From: Eutreptiella sp. 'Long Island Sound 2002'
Taxonomy: Eukaryota > Euglenozoa > Euglenophyceae > Eutreptiales > Eutreptiaceae
NCBI GenBank assembly: GCA_964036045.1
Contig: OZ038382.1
Location: 148,192,961 to 148,256,960 of the forward strand
Direction of reading: 5' to 3'
Length of the DNA stretch: 64,000 bases
Shown: piece by piece, positions 44,361 to 57,101 of the stretch
Position numbering within the stretch: the first letter of the stretch is position 1
Layout: each line of letters starts with the position of its first letter
The notes under the pieces: model-generated
Seen by the model: the letters and a program-made list of their open reading frames with translations, nothing else
Databases searched by the model: none
Told to the model about the DNA's origin: nothing
Position numbers and translations under genes: made by a program

Positions 44361-47300
44361 TGAAGCGGTACCCAGAACCCCATGGCTAGGTTATGGCATA
44401 CAACCGGTCTCCGGTCCACTAACCCCATGTACGGAAGGGAAGACCGGTCTCTGGTCCACTAACCCCATGTACGGAAGGCGCCCGTTGACGCCCGGTGCGA
44501 GCCCGGCGGGAGCGTGTTCCGTGCCGTGAAGCCCCGCATCGGCAACCGATGCACCGCCAGCGGAGATTTGTGTATCAGAATATCAGGAATCAACAGGGTT
44601 TTATTTTCATATTGTTTCCGTCAATTTTTACGCTTCCGTTCTGATACTCACTGTTTTGACTGCTGGCGGTTGGATCGCGATCTTACCGTAACCGCCAGTT
44701 TAACTGTTTATAATGGAAATTTTAACGCAATCCGTCACGAAGGCTCCAAAGCCTTCAGGAACTGCATGGACGCTTCCGCAATTTTCACATCTTACACTCG
44801 CAACCTTAATCCGAATTTTTCAGGATGTCAAAATCGGATTTTCGACTTCGACATCCCCGCACTTGATTTGACCTCTTTCGAGTGGACCTACGTGCTTCCC
44901 TATGCACGAATCAACTTTCCTTTTATCCTGCCCTCCATTTGTCTTAAAGATATGGGCAAAACAAAGTTGATTCGTGAGGCCACTTGTGAAGGTCATATCT
45001 CGTGTTGCTTGCGAGGAATGACAATAAGGAAACGTGGGATGTATTCACAATACTCCCGACGTAATTTAGGAAGCATCATATGCCTTGCGTCTCCACACGT
45101 GCGCGCTAGTGTAATGGATCATGGTCAAGAGGGTAGAGTTTGCGTTGTAACTCTATGGCCATGATATTGCGTGCGTTAAGATAACTTTCGAGTGTAGCGC
45201 GCGAGTGTTGGTGTTGCATAGGAACTCTCCTTGAGTTCCTATGAGCGATTGACACAAAGTTATGCCCTTGGAGGGGCATGACATATCGTGGGGGGAGCTA
45301 CCTTTTTGGGCAATAAGTGGTATGTGCCATGTGTTGTATCGCGTGCCCATTTGGCGGTGTTGGCTAAGAGCGATGTGCCCGCCAATGGACCTCATATTGT
45401 GCAAGCCCCTTCTCCATACTCCCCACGATCAATTGCAAGCCTAACCTTCGTGAAGGGAAGCTTGTGTGGTGATCCCGAAGCGATGCGTTGGGAGCAAGGT
45501 GTGTGTTTTGCAATTTTCCATACTTTCATGTGCCCACTTGGGAAGTAGCGCTCGTAACCTTTCAAGGCACCCCAAGTGGAGCACATACGTGGGATCGAAG
45601 GTCATTGGTGTCAAGTCATTGTGTTTAGAAGGATTAGTTGATTGCACGATCCAAGCCGAAGATATTATAATATAATTGTGCGCCTTTCAAGGCACTTTTG
45701 TGTATCTTTGTGCCAATTTTGCCGTTTTTGGCCCGTCATGATGTCAAGTGGCGACCGTGTATCTCAACGTTGCGCTCAATCGACATCATGACTCAAGTAT
45801 GTTATGAGGGTAAATACTTCGGTGCCCAACATATCTTGGACCCGGCGAATAACTCCTCTTAGGCTTGGCATACCGTGGCCGCCATGTTGGCGATTTGGGA
45901 CTATCCCAAATCATGGGCTCACTTGGCGACCCTGCCATTCCCAATACCGGAGGAGTTGGGCGACGCCCAAAAGATATGTTGGACACATATGACTTGATAC
46001 CAATCCTATGGCACACTCCAGTCCGAGTCGGGCATGTGCCTCATTTGCCCCAACCATGAGTGTGCGCATTTTTGGCCATTTTGTGCAATTTTCCACTTTT
46101 GCTGCCCGCCGTGCACTATGTTGAGCCCACTCGTGCACGCCGGACGCATGGACCAATGGACCATATATGACATGGGTGTTATGTATGTTGGCCCCCATGG
46201 TTCACACACCACGTGGGCGAAGCGGAGCAACCTTCGTTAAGGCGCTAGCCCAAAGTGAGTGTGGGCAATTTTGCCATTTTTGCATTTGTGGACCCAATTG
46301 GGATCGTCACCACGCCAAGTGGCATGGAGATCTTTGTGAGCCAAGGGCATGGGAGTCTCCCTTGGACTCCCGGTGGATCGCGTAATGAATGGCGGATCCG
46401 ATCTCCAAGCCGGCGTGGAGATATACTATTGGGAGCACACCGAATTTTGGCTCATTTCAAGCAGCCAAAATGACCCCATTTTGGGACCCCATTTTCTCCC
46501 TTCCGTGTGGTCAATTGGCGGCCCCATTTCTCTATGCCAACAGGGAGCCCGGACCTAATTCCAAGTTGTACACTCAGATATAAGTCCTAGGTCCTGCCTC
46601 CTAACCTGTGAGCCATTGGCCTCACCCTGGCCGGGCGAGCCGCGCGTGGGAATGACGCCAATTTTGGTGATTTTGGCATCATGACCCCACTTGACGAACA
46701 TGTGGTGCCCTGATTCCGGGACCTCAGAGGGAACCAGGTTGAGTGAGGGCTCCAGGGAGTTCGTACTCGAAGGGCATAGCGTCAGTTGCCTCGTCCCTAC
46801 CTCTGGCGGGTCCGGACGAGAGGTCAGTTTTGGAGATTTTTGAGCTAACTTCAGTTTGGGCTGAAACAGCCCATTTTCAGCTACCAACTCCTGGGTGATA
46901 ATGGCGGGGCCATATCTCTGACTCAGAGATTAGTTGGGACCTGCCGTTAAGGGAGCATAGGGAGCCACTGTCGGTTAGCCTTGGAGCCCCTTGGTTCCGA
47001 GGAACTCGCCTGTGGCTGGGCGGGACACCCCCCCTATTGGCAGGGTTTCAGGGTCCGGACTGAGCAGGGCATGGGTTGTGTTTGAGCCCCCGCCCCCACC
47101 AGCCACTGAGAGGGTCGGACCTGGGATTGGGATACAAGTTGGGATAGAGTGTCTATTGTCCTGTGATGCCCTTACCCCAGTCCAGTCTTAACCCCATGTG
47201 TACATATCCTGATGTGTTGCTGTACATACTTTCGTTCTCTCATTTCAGAGTGGCAAGGATTCTGAAACGCTTTGTCACATGACACGAGCGTATTGATGCC

Positions 47301-47383
47301 CTTGTGAGCGTAGTGCTTTGCCTGCCTGCTCACCTGTGCGTGTCACCGCAGCGTCCCGTGGCCGTCCCCCCACGGGAACGCGT
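44361..47383 (+). repeat. 5' LTR of element C (3.02 kb)
   Basis: Begins TGAAGCGGTACCC and ends GGGAACGCGT (CA follows). Carries a 40-bp tandem duplication near the start (44403 and 44443, ACCGGTCTC...CCCCATGTACGGAAGG). Near-identical to 58605-61627, implying a recent insertion. Confidence 0.95.
44514..45164 (+). CDS. LTR-embedded ORF (216 aa), 5' LTR of C
   Basis: Same frame and stop as 8803-9507 and 58758-59408. Starts FRAVKPRIGNRC; no recognised domain. Coding status uncertain. Confidence 0.35.
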   Translation: MFRAVKPRIGNRCTASGDLCIRISGINRVLFSYCFRQFLRFRSDTHCFDCWRLDRDLTVTASLTVYNGNFNAIRHEGSKAFRNCMDASAIFTSYTRNLNPNFSGCQNRIFDFDIPALDLTSFEWTYVLPYARINFPFILPSICLKDMGKTKLIREATCEGHISCCLRGMTIRKRGMYSQYSRRNLGSIICLASPHVRASVMDHGQEGRVCVVTLWP

Positions 47384-47799
47384 CAAGAGCGTTTCACCGC
47401 CGCGGGGTTACCCAGCCCTGGCGTGCCACTCGGGGCCACCAACCCCGAGCAGCGCGGCGCAGCCGCTCGCAGCTCGCGGCTCGAAGCGCAGCGCAGCAGC
47501 CCGCAGCGCAGCGCAGCAGCTCGCAGCGCCGCCCAGCGACAGCGCCGAGTTCGTCACGGAGCCTGCAGCGCTGTCCAGAGCATCGCCCTGACCGCGCCGC
47601 GACCGTGGAGGAAGTGGACAGACCAGACCCATCGGCCGACCAGCAAGGCCGCGTCAACCACCTCCACAACCACCGGCTGACCAGCACCAGCCGCACTCCC
47701 AATCCAGTGCTGCAGCACCCGCCTCAACAACCACCACCAGTTCGTTGAGTGGAACGAGTGCACACCAAGGACCTCAAGACCAACTACGCCCCCGCTGCC
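47384..47799 (+). other. Element C leader
   Basis: Untranslated region from LTR to gag ATG. No TGG-type tRNA primer site was found after the LTR (sequence continues CAAGAGCG), so priming may be unusual or the site diverged. Contains GCGCAGC-type short repeats near 47455-47535. Confidence 0.55.
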
Positions 47800-50700
47800 A
47801 TGGTAAATTGGCAAGAAGCGGGCAGGACGTGGCCGCGGCCCCACCCCCATGCAGCACGCCTGCTGCGTGGATTGGTATGGGACCAGCACTACCGCCACAG
47901 CCAGCCCCAGTGCGAAGGCGGCATGCCCAGGAGCTTCGAGCTCCGCACGGACATCGCCCCCGACCGCCTGCAGGCCGTGGAGGACTGGCTGCGGGCGGAA
48001 GGATTCGCCTTCCGCTTCCAGCAGAGGCGCTGGAGGACGTGGGCCCGGCCGGACAGGCCCGGCGAAGGGCTGCGCCCCGACGGGATTGAGGAGGACGAGG
48101 ACCCCAACGCCTACCCGTCGGGCGCCTCGATCAATGTCTCCATGTGGGACATGATCGAGAAGAAATTCCCGGAACCGGGGAGCGAGCGCAGGCTGCAGGG
48201 CAGCAGCAGCGCGTCTCCGGTGAAGGAGAGACGGTCCGCCGGGGACAGGAAGCGGGACCGGAGGTGGCAGGAGTACCAGGAGTCCCTGGCCGCCGAAGCC
48301 GCCCAAGGCGCCAAGGGCGGAACCCCAGCCCCCAGTCCCCAACGGGCCAATGGTGGTCATCACCCCGGCCACGCCACCCTCGGCGACTTCATCCAAGTCG
48401 CCAGGCAGACCAAGGCCAAGCCCCGTCAGCTGCTCCTGAGGCCCCAGCAGGCCCCAGCAGGCCCCAGCAGCGACGTGGAGTCGGCCCACCGCGGGAGGAT
48501 GCCGGCGGACCAGGCCAGCTCCAGCAGCAGCGTCGCTCCCGACAGGGACGTGGTGCGCGCCTGTGAGCGCGTCTGTGGGGTGCCCTGCAACCTTCGGGTT
48601 GTCCGGCAACGGGCCAGGCAGCACAGCGCTGCCGTGGAGGGCGCCGTCGGCATCGCCCAGGAGGAGGCTGCGGAGTGGGCGCATGGCATGGCCATCCACG
48701 CCCGGACCGTGGCGGCCATTGCGGCCGGACTCACGGCCGTAGCCGCCCATGGGGCAGCGACTGCCCAGGTCAACGGTGAGTTGGCGGCAGCCGACGAGGA
48801 AGCCCGCCTGACGCAGGAGGCCATTGCCTGCAGGGAGGCCGAGGTGAGGGCGCTGGAAGAGGCGCTTGCCCAAGAGAGGGCAAAGAAGGAGGCGGAGGAA
48901 AGGGCCCACGCCGAAGCGACGGCCAAGGCCCAGGCGGACGCCGCCAAGAAGGACGCCATCGAGCCCGGGCGACGGAAGGTCGCTGAGGAGAAGGCCAAGA
49001 CAGAGGCGGAGCTGGCAGCGTTCGAAGCGCAGAAGGCGCGGCTGCAGCAGGCCCGGGAAGCCGAGGCGGCTCGTGCTCGGGAGGAAGCCGAAGTGCGAGC
49101 TGCCGCAGCCACCGCCGCCGCAATGGAGGAGGCAGAGGCCAAACTCCGCCGCGAGACTCCCCCGGGAGGATCACGAGTGGAGACCCTTCGAAAGCTTTTC
49201 GAAGGGGACGCCTCCTCCAGGATGACGCTGGATGAGGCGGACACGGGCAGCAGTGGGAGGTGTGGCCCCACCGCCCATCGACGGAGGAAGGGCAAGGGGA
49301 AGACCCCCGAGAGGCCGCGGAGGCCAGCGGCTGGACACCCCCACGACTCCGACCCCTCCTTCACCGCCAGTGACGGGGATGAACGAGGCCGCCGACATCG
49401 CCAAGTGGTGGCTTCGACGGGCGGAGGAGGCGGAGACGTCCCCATGGAGCCGGAAGGCGAGGATGAGGATCTCCCTCCTCCCTACCGGAGCTCGGAGTCT
49501 TCCGAGACCGAGACGCCCAGGTGGGGCGACATGGACGAGGATGACGACATGGACTTCGGCATTACGAAGAAGCGCCCATCCTCGGACCCACCGAGGCGAC
49601 CCGGCGGAGACCCACCGGGACCCCCTGGCGGAGGACCATCAGGACCCCCTGGAGGACGCCCACCAAGTGGACCCCCTGGAGGCGGACCACCGGGCGGGGG
49701 AGGACCCCCTGGACCGGGCGGACCCGGTGGAGGCCCTCCTGGAGGACCCCCTGGGGACCCCGACAACCCACCAGGGAACGGCCACCCGGATACCACCTGG
49801 CGGTGGATTGTCTACCTCCGCAGGAGAGTCCAGTTGCTCGAGCTGGAGGTAGACACGGGCAAGGGCGAGATGGCTCGCATCTCCAGGGTCGCCGCGCGCG
49901 CGCAGACTGACCTGGACATCGCCAGGGCCGAGATCAGCGGGCTGAACACTGTCATCAGCGGCCTGCAGCAGAGGCTGGACGCGCTGGAAGCCCGTGGGAG
50001 CGTCGGCAGCAACCACCCACCCCTGGAGTCTGGCTCGTCGGACGACGGCTGGGGACCCGGACCAGGTCCAGGCAGACCCCACGCCCCCAGCGGAGCCCCC
50101 AGGAGTCGGCCCAGCGCCAGTGCCCCCTCTCTCACCGCCCCCTCTCACCACAGCGCGGGCTGCCGCAACGAGCGCGTGCCGCCCGGCAGTGGCAGTGAGG
50201 ATTGGCGTGATGAGTGGCTCAGCTCGGACCACCACAACCGCCATGATCAACCGCGGACGCCTGTACGCCCCCGACGCCCGGCACCAGCCCCGGTACCAAT
50301 CCCAATGGCTGGAGGACGTTATGGTGGACTCAGGGATGAGGTCCCCAGATGAGACGTGGAGTGGGATGTCGGCGAAGGTGAGGATCTGGACCTGGACCTG
50401 GAGGAGTTCGACATCAGCCCGCCGCGTGGTGTACGACGGGAGGCCGCTGAACGCAGCCGCCGGCGCCGTGATGAGGATGCGTACATGGAAGCAGTACGGC
50501 GTGAACATTTTGGTTCAGCGTACATGGAGGAACCGCCGCGTAGCCACAGGGATTCCATGGAGGAGATGGACGTGGCGGCCGTGGGAGTCCGTGGGCGAGG
50601 CCGATGGGAACCTCGGTCGACCTCGCGGCCGGCATTCATGGTCTCTAAGGCCGCGGATGCTGCCGTGTGGGAAGACTTGAAGGACATCAAGCCCCCCATG

Positions 50701-52119
50701 TACGACGGCAACCCCCTCAACCTCGACCGCTTCTTGGAGAAGCTGGACGATTGGGGGCTGACCGTCACTGAAGACCTGCCTCCCGCGGATGCGGAGAGAT
50801 ATGTCTTCAGACGGTTCAGGTACCGCCTGCCGGAAGTGCTCGGAGAGCTATACTTCATGGCGACCAAGGAGGGGAAAATCAAGACCCTCAAAGAAGCCAA
50901 GAAGTGGCTCAACGAGCAGGAGCGGGTGGACGCTCCGCAGGTGGCTGCCAAGCGGTGGAAGTCCATCAAGCTTGAGCATGATGGACGGGAGATCCGCCTG
51001 CGGGATTGGCGGGACTTCCGAGGGAAATACACCCTCTACCGCCGCAACGTGGAGGATTGGAACGAGGGTGACGAGCAGGCTCGCCTGCTCTCCATGCTGC
51101 CGGAAGCATGGATCAAGAGGGTCACCAAGGAGGAATCCAAGCGGGCCAAGTCCAACCACACGGTCAAGATGATGCTCCCCAAAGAGTATCATACCAACGT
51201 GGTGGCTTGGGCGAAGAAGAACGTGGCCCGGGATGTCAAACGGCACTCCCTGCGGAACGCTCTTCTCATCACCGTCTCCGGCGATCGCGAGAATACCGCG
51301 ATGTGGCGCCTTGACGAGTGTGAGTTGAGCGGCCAGACCATCCGTCTGCAGGCCATCCCGGCGCGGATGAGCTGCGACGAAATCCTGGAGTGGGTTGGCG
51401 AGGAAGTACTCAAGGAGTACCGAATCCTCCACCACACCCGCGGGTTGAGGCCCGGCGACCGCGACGTCAACTACGTTGGCGAGGGACCTGGCGGGGAAGC
51501 TGCCATGGACCCAGCGGGAGCCGGCGGCGATGAGACTCTCGTCGACGATGACGACGACGATGAGCCCGCCGAAGTGGCCGTGCGTGCCTTCGTGGCCAAG
51601 AACCTGAGCGCGGGGAGCAAGCCGGGAAACTGGAAGCCCCTGCAGCAGGGTTGGAGGAAGCAGGAGAAGAGGGACCCTCGCCGCATTGGCGACCCTCCGC
51701 TGTCCTTTGGGGAGTTCATACGAGCTCACCCTCAGGGCTGTTTCGTGTGCTATGGGAGGAAGCGAGGCTTCAACCATGACCACCGAACATGCCCCGTCCA
51801 CAAGGCCGACACGGAGGATTACAAGAAGGCGCACGGGTCGAAGAGGCGTGCGCCCGCGGGTATCCAAGAAGCCAAGGTGGAGGTGGACAGGGACGAGCTC
51901 TCCAAGCTGGTGTCGCAGGGGACCCAGTTGGCCAAGGAGATCCAGGAGATCAAGCGGAACTGGGTCCCCAGGTCGGACAACAAGAACAAGGAGAACAACC
52001 AGAACAACCAGAACAAGGACAAGGACAAGAAGCCTACTCGCAGCGAAAGAAGGAAGAAGGGCATCAACGAGGTTGATGCGGAGGAGAACACCCCTTCTTC
52101 CACAACCGACGCCCCCTAG
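47800..52119 (+). pseudogene. gag: Gag of element C, full length with one TGA
   Basis: First ATG in a strong context (GCTGCCATGG) at 47800. About 1,440 codons, very long for Gag. Order: an unrecognised N-terminal region; a long Ala/Glu/Lys coiled coil (about 48770-49150); a Pro/Gly repeat linker (49560-49790); another coiled coil (YLRRRVQLLELEVDTG, 49810-49990); the P/R-rich linker; the gag core IKPPMYDGNPLNLDRF (about 50690); an acidic run; and the C-X2-C-X8-H-X4-C knuckle near 51740-51795. TGA at 50350-50352 replaces a GGA of element A in the linker; the same frame continues on both sides. Ends at TAG 52117-52119, in frame with pol. Confidence 0.9.
52117..52119 (+). promoter_or_regulatory. 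Amber codon between gag and pol (C)
   Basis: TAG CGG AGC CCC TGC AGC, identical to element A for at least 50 bp downstream, with open frame into pol. Confidence 0.65.
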
Positions 52120-55100
52120 CGGAGCCCCTGCAGCCAAGGGCCCCAGCTAGGGCGGTCGCAGGATGGTGACGTGGGAAGCGCCGAACCATCCCAGTCGGGA
52201 GTCGATAAACAAAAGGGGACTGCCGCGGGTGGAAGGCCCGGTCCGGCACCCAGTCGCGGAGGCGGGGTGAGGGCAAGTGAAGGCACGAACCCTTGCACCC
52301 GTCCGTCCTTCGCGACCAAGAATGTGTTTGATGTACTACAGGATCTATCCGAGAGTATCGGAGGATCACCCGGACCGCAGCTGGATGCTGCAGATGGGCA
52401 GCCTGAGCCCTCTGTCCACGACCTGCACCAGCCGCTCGTTGAGCTTCTGGAACGGCCGGAGATCCTGAGTTTGCACGCCGTGCGCCGTGTCGGTCGCGAG
52501 CGGCAATTGCATCTTAAGGTCCGTGCCTTATGCGGGGAAGTGGAAAAGGTTTTCGACGTGTTGGTCGACACGGGAGCTCAAGTCAGCTTGGTCAAGGCTG
52601 GCCTACTTCCGCCAGAGTGTCTGACCGACAGTCGGAAGCCTGTCAGGCTGAAGGTGGCGAACGGCCAGTACATGGTGGGAGGCACGAAGGAAGCGGCCAT
52701 TGGGCTGCAGTTCGTGAACCATCGTGAGCTGAGCCGCCCAGACCTCGGCAAGGAAATCCTCCTGCACGGTCGCTTCTACGAGGCCGAGATGGACTGGGAC
52801 ATGATCGTCGGGTACGACTTCATGATGGAGACGGACTCCGGCGTCCTCCCGGCCCAAGCCTCCATGACCCTGTACCAGGACGACCAACTCTCGTGGCTTT
52901 CGTCACCTGAGCACCATGTGGAATGCCAATGGATCCACCCCGAACGCAATCAGCTCGAAGTGGCCGCGCTGGACACTGAGCCAACTGGTCCTGCAAACCA
53001 GGAGTACGGCGTAAGGCCGGAAGTGGCGAGCCGAGTTGTTGCGGACTTGGGAGCTTCGGATCTGGCCCTGGATGCGTTCTCTTCAGGAACCTCCGCCCAT
53101 CTTCGGGTTTGTGAGAAGTACTGGAGCGCCCAGGACTCCGCGTGGAAGAAGCACTGGGGTCCGCATCAGGGATTGATGTGGATCCATTGCCCCCGTTGGG
53201 ACATTCCAAGAGCGATAGCGAAGATTCGCAAGGACCGCTCCAAGGCAGTGCTGGTTGTTCCTATGGGATGCACCGAGGAGGAAAGTACCCGACATTGGGT
53301 AGCCTCATTGACCAACATGACCTTAAACAAGGTCGTCCTACCGGCTGGAGAGAGTGTCTATCAGGACGCTAAAGGACAGCCCATTCCACCCCAGAGATGG
53401 CCAACGGAATTCCACTATGTGGATGGGGGCCTTGATCAGGCCGACGCCACGGACTTCGTGTGTGTCAACCGCATCATAGCGGAGCCATGGCGGCAATGCT
53501 TTGCGGTTCCCCCTGTTGACATCGAAGAATCGGATTCGGAAGACCCCCTCACTGAAGAGGAGTGGGATCTGGTTCAGGGGTATATGGATCAGCCCTTTCA
53601 CGACTGGGGAAACCAGTGTGAGGGCAAAAGCGAGGACAAGGCCTGGTGGGAAGTGGACTCGATCGTCTCTGGTTCCTATGACGGGAACACCTTCGTGCAG
53701 AGGGTGCTGGACCACCTATCCAGCCAGGACGAGCCAATCGGGGGTAACTCACCCACCTACGGCGATCTATTCCGAGGCAAGACCAGAGATGGCCCTTTGG
53801 GCCACCTGGGAAGACCGCCTGAGCCGAAAACGAGCGGGGTCGCTACCCCTCAAGTAAGCTCCGTGGTTCAAGTGCCCGGAAAAGCCAAGGCGGAGTCCGA
53901 TGACTGCCCCAAGATCCAGGCATTGAGGGCCAGGCTGAAGCAGAAGTATGGTGATACCTTCTTCAGCGGTAAGCCTGTGTTTCCCCCACCGGTGCGTGGA
54001 CCGTATGGCGAGGCCAAGATACGACTGAAGCAGGACCCCCGTGTGTATCGGCACCGGGAGTTTGCCCTGAGGGGCGAGAGGAAAGAGGCCATGGAGAAGA
54101 TCCTCCGTGACTTCATCCAGAGAGGCTGGCTTGAGCCGTGCCACTCCGAGTGGGCCTCTCCCTGCTTCGTCGTCCCCAAGAATGTTGCCGGTGAGTGGCG
54201 GCTCGTGGTCGACTACCGCGGCCTGAACGCCCAAACGCAGCACGACAGCTATACGCTGCCCCTCATTGAGGACATGCTGCAAAAACAACACCGGCGGAGG
54301 ATCTTCACGGTGATTGACCTGAAACATGGTTATCATCAGATGCCTCTCGCCGAGGACTCCCGTGCCTGCACAGCCATGAGCACCCCACTTGGACCTCTCC
54401 AGTGGAAGGTGATGCCCATGGGCGTTATCAACGGCAATGCGGCTTTTCAGCGGATGCTGGAGAATCTGCTTGAGCCGGTGCGCGACTGTGCGGACCCCTT
54501 CGTGGACGACGTGATCATCGCGTCCGGGGACCCCAGTATGAGCTACGAGGAGCTCCTGGAGGCACACGAGAGGGACGTCACTCGAGTGCTGGACCTTCTG
54601 GTTCGGCACAAACTCACGGGCAGCAGTGACAAGGCCACCATTGCGGTAAGCGAGCTGGTCTTTGCTGGCCACGTAGTCGGGAACGGGCAGCGAAAGCCCA
54701 TACCTGGCAAGGTGGCTGCGATTGAGCACTGGGAAAAGCCCAAGACGGTCTCTGAGCTACGGGCGTATCTGGGGTTCTGCAACTACTACTCGGGGTATAT
54801 CAAAATGTATGCCGAGTATGCAGCCCCCATGACGACCATGCTCAAGGGCGACCGAGAGGAGACCAAGAAGGGGTCCAAGAAGGCTCTGGTCTGGACAGCT
54901 GAGTCCGACCGTGCCTTTGAGGGGATGAAGCAGGCGCTGCTATCCGCAGTGGGTCTGCACCTCGTGGATCCCGACCGAGGGTTCGTCCTGCGCACCGACG
55001 CTTCCGACTACGCCATTGGCGCTGTGTTGGAGCAAGTGCTTGACGACGGGAGGCACGTGCCCGTGGCCTTTTGGAGCCGAGTCCTGGCGGAAGGCCAGAG

Positions 55101-57101
55101 ACGGACGTGGACGCCCCGTGAAAAGGAGGCGTATGCCATCGTCATGGCTCTCAGGAAATGGGCTGGGTACATAGCCCTCCATCCCGTCACCGTCTGCACC
55201 GACCATCAGAGTCTGCAGTCGTGGCACAAGGAGCACGTGGACACCCCCTCAGGTCCCGTCTCCCGACGGGCAAGATGGCATGAGACCTTGGCCAAGTTCG
55301 ACCTCACGGTTGTGTATATTCCTGGAAAGGATAACACCGTGGCGGACTGTCTCAGTAGGTGGGCCTATCCCGCCAGCAAGGGCATGCAGGATATCTCTGC
55401 CCATGGCGATGAGGCTGAGACCGCTGAAGCCAAGAGGATCATCGAAATGGAGCGCCTGATGGAGGAGGAGGGTGCTAAGTGCTTTGTCGTCATGGCTGCA
55501 GATGCCCCCCTCGCGTCGGAGTGAGCAGAGCGGTCAGTGTACTCGCCCCTGAGGGAGCTGAGTCCGACAAGCACCTCTTCCCGGAGTCTTGCCTCCAGGA
55601 CGACTGGACCGACGATTACGCCAAGTCTGAGGCCTTTGCGGCCGAGTATAGGGCTGTGACCGACCCTGACGACGGGCAGAAGTGGCCAAAGGGGCTGACC
55701 GAGGAAGATGGCAAGCTCTACCGGAATGGTAAGCTGCTAGTACCGGAGTCCCGGGTGCTCGAGCTTTGTGAAGCTTGGCACCACCACATGCTGCACCCAG
55801 GGGTCAAGAAGCAAGCTCTTGAAATGCAGCGTCGGTTCGAGATCGACCATATCGTTCTCTACACCGCCATCAAGAAGGTCAGGAAGGGTTGCTCGGTCTG
55901 TCAGGCCTGCAGTCCCGACAACCGGAACGTCAAGGGGGAACCCCAATGGACCCCGGTTCCTGATCAGCCCATGGAGAGCGTGGCCATGGACGTCTTCTCC
56001 ATGCCCGAACTGCACATTGGCAAGGAGACCTTTGACTGTGTGGTTCTCTGTGTGGACCGCCACAGCGGCTACGTTGTAGCCGTTCCGGCACGCAAAAAGG
56101 GGTTGCTTGCCAAGGAAGTGGCAGTCATGATGATTCGTCATTGGCTGACCGTCTTTGACATCCCCCGCACCATTTGCAGTGACCGAGGGCCCCAGTTTAC
56201 TGGTGGCTGGTTCAAGGCTATGTGTTCCCTCATGGGGATACGTCATGCCAAGAGCGTCGCCTATCTCAGCCGGTCTAACGGCCGTGCTGAAGTGGCTGGA
56301 CGGCAGCTGTTCGAGAAGCTGCGCAAGATCCACATCACCAATCCACGGCGGAACTGGTTTGAGGAGATGTGGCCTGCTCTGAAGGCCCATCATGACACCC
56401 CCACTCCGGGCGGTTTGTCCCCTCACCAGATTCTGTTCGGCAGGGACCCCCTGGGTAGGGGACTTCCCTTGTCTGGTGATGGCATGGCCATGGATGCCAA
56501 GGAGTTCTTCGCGCGGCAAGAGCAAACGGCGCGGGACATCCGCCAGCAGCTCGAGAAGGAGCATGCTGAGCGTCAGAAGTCCGCCCCGAGCTCGACAGCG
56601 CAGAAGTTCAGGGTGGGAGACCCGGTGTGGGTGATCAGACCCCGCCCTATGGGCACCCACCGCACCAAAACCTGGTTCACACCCGGCGAGGTGGTCCGCA
56701 GGATTGATGAGGACACCTACCGCATCAGGGTGGGTCACGGACAGTTCCGGGAGCGCCACGAGAGTCAACTCCGTGTGCGGGAACCCGACCTCCGTGGCCA
56801 ACATGTGTCCCTGAGCTACGCCGCACATGAGGCCGATTCGGACCACGACTATGCTGAGCAGGACGACTACACAGTCGAGAAGATCCTGGCTCAACGTCCG
56901 AAAGCCTCGGCCCCCGGGGGTCTGGAGTTCAAGGTTCGTTGGCGAGGCTATGGGCCGTCCCACGACACCTGGGAACCCGTCTCCTCGTTCGTGCCGCGGG
57001 TCAATACTCCCTTCATGGAGTACATCCGCAAGCACAAGACCAAGATCCACGTTTCGGACTTGGCAGCACTCACCCGGGCGATTGCAGCCAGGGGTGCCTG
57101 A
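52120..57101 (+). pseudogene. pol: Pol of element C: PR-RT-RH-IN-chromodomain, one frameshift
   Basis: Same domain order as element A: DTGAQVSLV protease (about 52567), RT with FVDD (about 54499), RNase H (about 54995), integrase HHCC and DDE (55780-56300) and a chromodomain (56865-57030). The frame is open from the amber codon to 55524, where loss of one base relative to A (TCGGAGTGAGC against TCGGGGGTGAGC) creates TGA between RNase H and integrase. The integrase-chromodomain part continues in the next frame to 57101. The 30-bp patch seen in A at this place is absent. Confidence 0.93.

Noticed and set aside
47554-48909. 451-aa minus-strand ORF opposite C gag
   Set aside because: Low-complexity antisense shadow in GC-rich sequence.
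3270-50352. All premature stops explained by C-to-T deamination
   Set aside because: The stop in A pol (TCA to TGA) and in C gag (GGA to TGA) are transversions.
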